64,000 nucleotides of DNA from Nocardia miyunensis NBRC 108239. GTDB taxonomy: Bacteria; Actinomycetota; Actinomycetes; Mycobacteriales; Mycobacteriaceae. Positions 63,047-64,000 of the stretch are shown here, one piece after another; the first letter of the stretch is position 1; every line of letters starts with the position of its first letter. Below the pieces are notes generated by a model. It did not search any database and was not told the origin of the DNA. It saw only the letters and a list, made by a program, of their open reading frames with translations. Made by a program: the position numbers and the translations under genes. The stretch is from contig NZ_BDBQ01000034.1 in the NCBI RefSeq assembly GCF_001613065.1, forward strand, positions 1 through 64,000, given 5' to 3'.

Positions 63047-64000
63047 ATGAACGGAAATATTCCGCCACTGACGCGCCGAGGACTGTTCGGCGTAGCTGCG
63101 GGTGCCGCGGCGACGGTAGGCGGCGTGGCCTGCGGAACCGCCGAGGAGAACACCCGACGCGCACGACAGCTGACCGGGATCCGGCTGCGCTGGTGGGGCA
63201 ACAACAGCTGGGAGATCCGGATCTCCGCTCCCAGCGGCGACCGGACGGTGCTGATCGATCCATGGCTCACGAGGTTCCGCACCGGCACCTATACCCCCGC
63301 GGGCGCCGACCCGGCGACGCCGCTGTCGGTGGACACCGCCCTGATCGACCACTACGTGGACAGCGGCGAACTGCGCGCCGACCACATTCTGGTCACCCAC
63401 GGGCACTACGACCACATCACCGACGTCCCGTACCTGGCCCACCGCACCGGTGCCACGGTGATCGGCACCGAATCCCACCTGAATCTCCTGATCGCCCTCG
63501 GCGCCCCGCAGGACCAGTTGTCGATCGCGTCGGGCGGCGAGTACATCGACTGCGGCACTCACCAGATCCGGGTGCTGCGCTCCCTGCATTCCCAACTCGG
63601 TCCCCGTGCCCGCGTACCGTTCCCGGGCACGCGTCCGGCAGCCCCACCGCCGCGCCCTCGCACCATCGCGGATCTCGTCGAAGGCGGCACGCTCGCCTAC
63701 CAGATCGACGGTCCCGGCGGTTCGGTCCTGAACCTGGGCGGTTCGAACTACATCGAATCCGAACTGAGCACCCTGCGCCCCGACGTCCTGCTCCTGCCCG
63801 TCGGCGGTTCGAATGTGCACGATTACGTCCCGCGCCTCCTACATGCTCTGGGAAACCCGCCCCACATCCTCCCGACGCACTGGGACGATTTCGACCTCCC
63901 CCTGAGTCGGCCCGCGAAGGACACCGGCGGACTGGCCCCGCTCCGCAAGGCCGTCACCGCAGCCAGCCCCTCCAGCGCCTTCGTCGTCGTGGATCATCTT
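63047..64000 (+). CDS. Tat-exported metallo-beta-lactamase-fold hydrolase (3' end outside window)
   Basis: The frame is open to the window edge (318 codons). N-terminal twin-arginine signal LTRRGLFGVAAGAAATVGGV with a lipobox-like VACG, then an MBL-fold domain: WWGNNSWEIRI, VLIDPWLTRFRTG, and the metal motif LVTHGHYDHITDVPYLA. The second-shell motif LRSLHSQLG and late HWDDFDLPL are as in UlaG/RomA-like hydrolases. It starts 41 bases after the lactamase stop and may be co-transcribed. Lactam hydrolysis is not implied. Confidence 0.9.
   Translation, partial: MNGNIPPLTRRGLFGVAAGAAATVGGVACGTAEENTRRARQLTGIRLRWWGNNSWEIRISAPSGDRTVLIDPWLTRFRTGTYTPAGADPATPLSVDTALIDHYVDSGELRADHILVTHGHYDHITDVPYLAHRTGATVIGTESHLNLLIALGAPQDQLSIASGGEYIDCGTHQIRVLRSLHSQLGPRARVPFPGTRPAAPPPRPRTIADLVEGGTLAYQIDGPGGSVLNLGGSNYIESELSTLRPDVLLLPVGGSNVHDYVPRLLHALGNPPHILPTHWDDFDLPLSRPAKDTGGLAPLRKAVTAASPSSAFVVVDHL

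Overview
The window is a high-GC actinobacterial chromosome segment, most likely Nocardia or a close relative. The main evidence is the block at 42.2-55.5 kb (FadE20-like acyl-CoA dehydrogenase, hflX, dapF, miaA, extradiol-dioxygenase-like gene, DUF349 gene, membrane gene, miaB). It keeps the gene order known from Mycobacterium tuberculosis Rv2724c-Rv2733c, with a two-gene insertion (acyl-CoA ligase plus acyltransferase) between fadE20 and hflX. GTG/ATG start-stop overlaps, a lipoprotein class A beta-lactamase and F420-type enzymes also fit this group. Identification is from recognised protein motifs only; no database search was run.

Layout. 0-3.5 kb: the 3' end of a SigF-family sigma factor, an anti-sigma kinase, small stress membrane proteins, a nickel/cobalt permease and a divergent Fur-family regulator separated by a Nur-box-like site. 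3.7-9 kb: Tat-exported FAD oxidase, Rpf-like muralytic protein, a decayed stretch with a DUF1348 remnant, F420/FMN enzymes and a methyltransferase. 9.2-17.4 kb: a catabolic-looking cluster (three dehydrogenase/monooxygenase genes, APH-like kinase, AAHS transporter, AttH-like protein) with LysR and TetR regulators and two matching palindromic operators. 17.7-22.1 kb: tannase/feruloyl-esterase lipoprotein, ferritin-like protein, acetyltransferase. 22.3-25.3 kb: an unusual P450 gene whose stop overlaps a 23-residue peptide gene, which overlaps a third ORF; a disrupted MFS gene follows. 25.3-27.6 kb: a non-homologous end-joining ligase system split into three overlapping genes in the order phosphoesterase, ligase, polymerase. 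27.7-42 kb: accessory and partly decaying DNA, with a badly degraded molybdopterin oxidoreductase, a P450-ferredoxin-TetR unit, an NmrA/TetR divergent pair, gene fragments, and three overlapping small genes of unknown function. 42-58 kb: the conserved core, then a solute-binding lipoprotein and O-acetylhomoserine sulfhydrylase. 58-64 kb: a cluster of serine hydrolase, penicillin-binding/beta-lactamase-fold protein, LysR regulator divergent from a class A beta-lactamase, and a Tat-exported metallo-hydrolase.

How parts work together. The sigma factor at the left edge belongs to a family reading GTTT-N15/16-GGGTAT-type promoters, and such sequences precede three small stress-type genes here. Nickel import and its regulator share one control region. 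The P450-peptide operon is the best candidate for an undescribed system: a tiny ribosomal peptide ending in TRSWNPAEYG encoded inside a P450 operon, suggesting aromatic cross-linking. The region also carries many molecular fossils (duplicated 3' ends of fadE20, of an SDR gene and of a LysR gene), pointing to repeated local duplication and decay.
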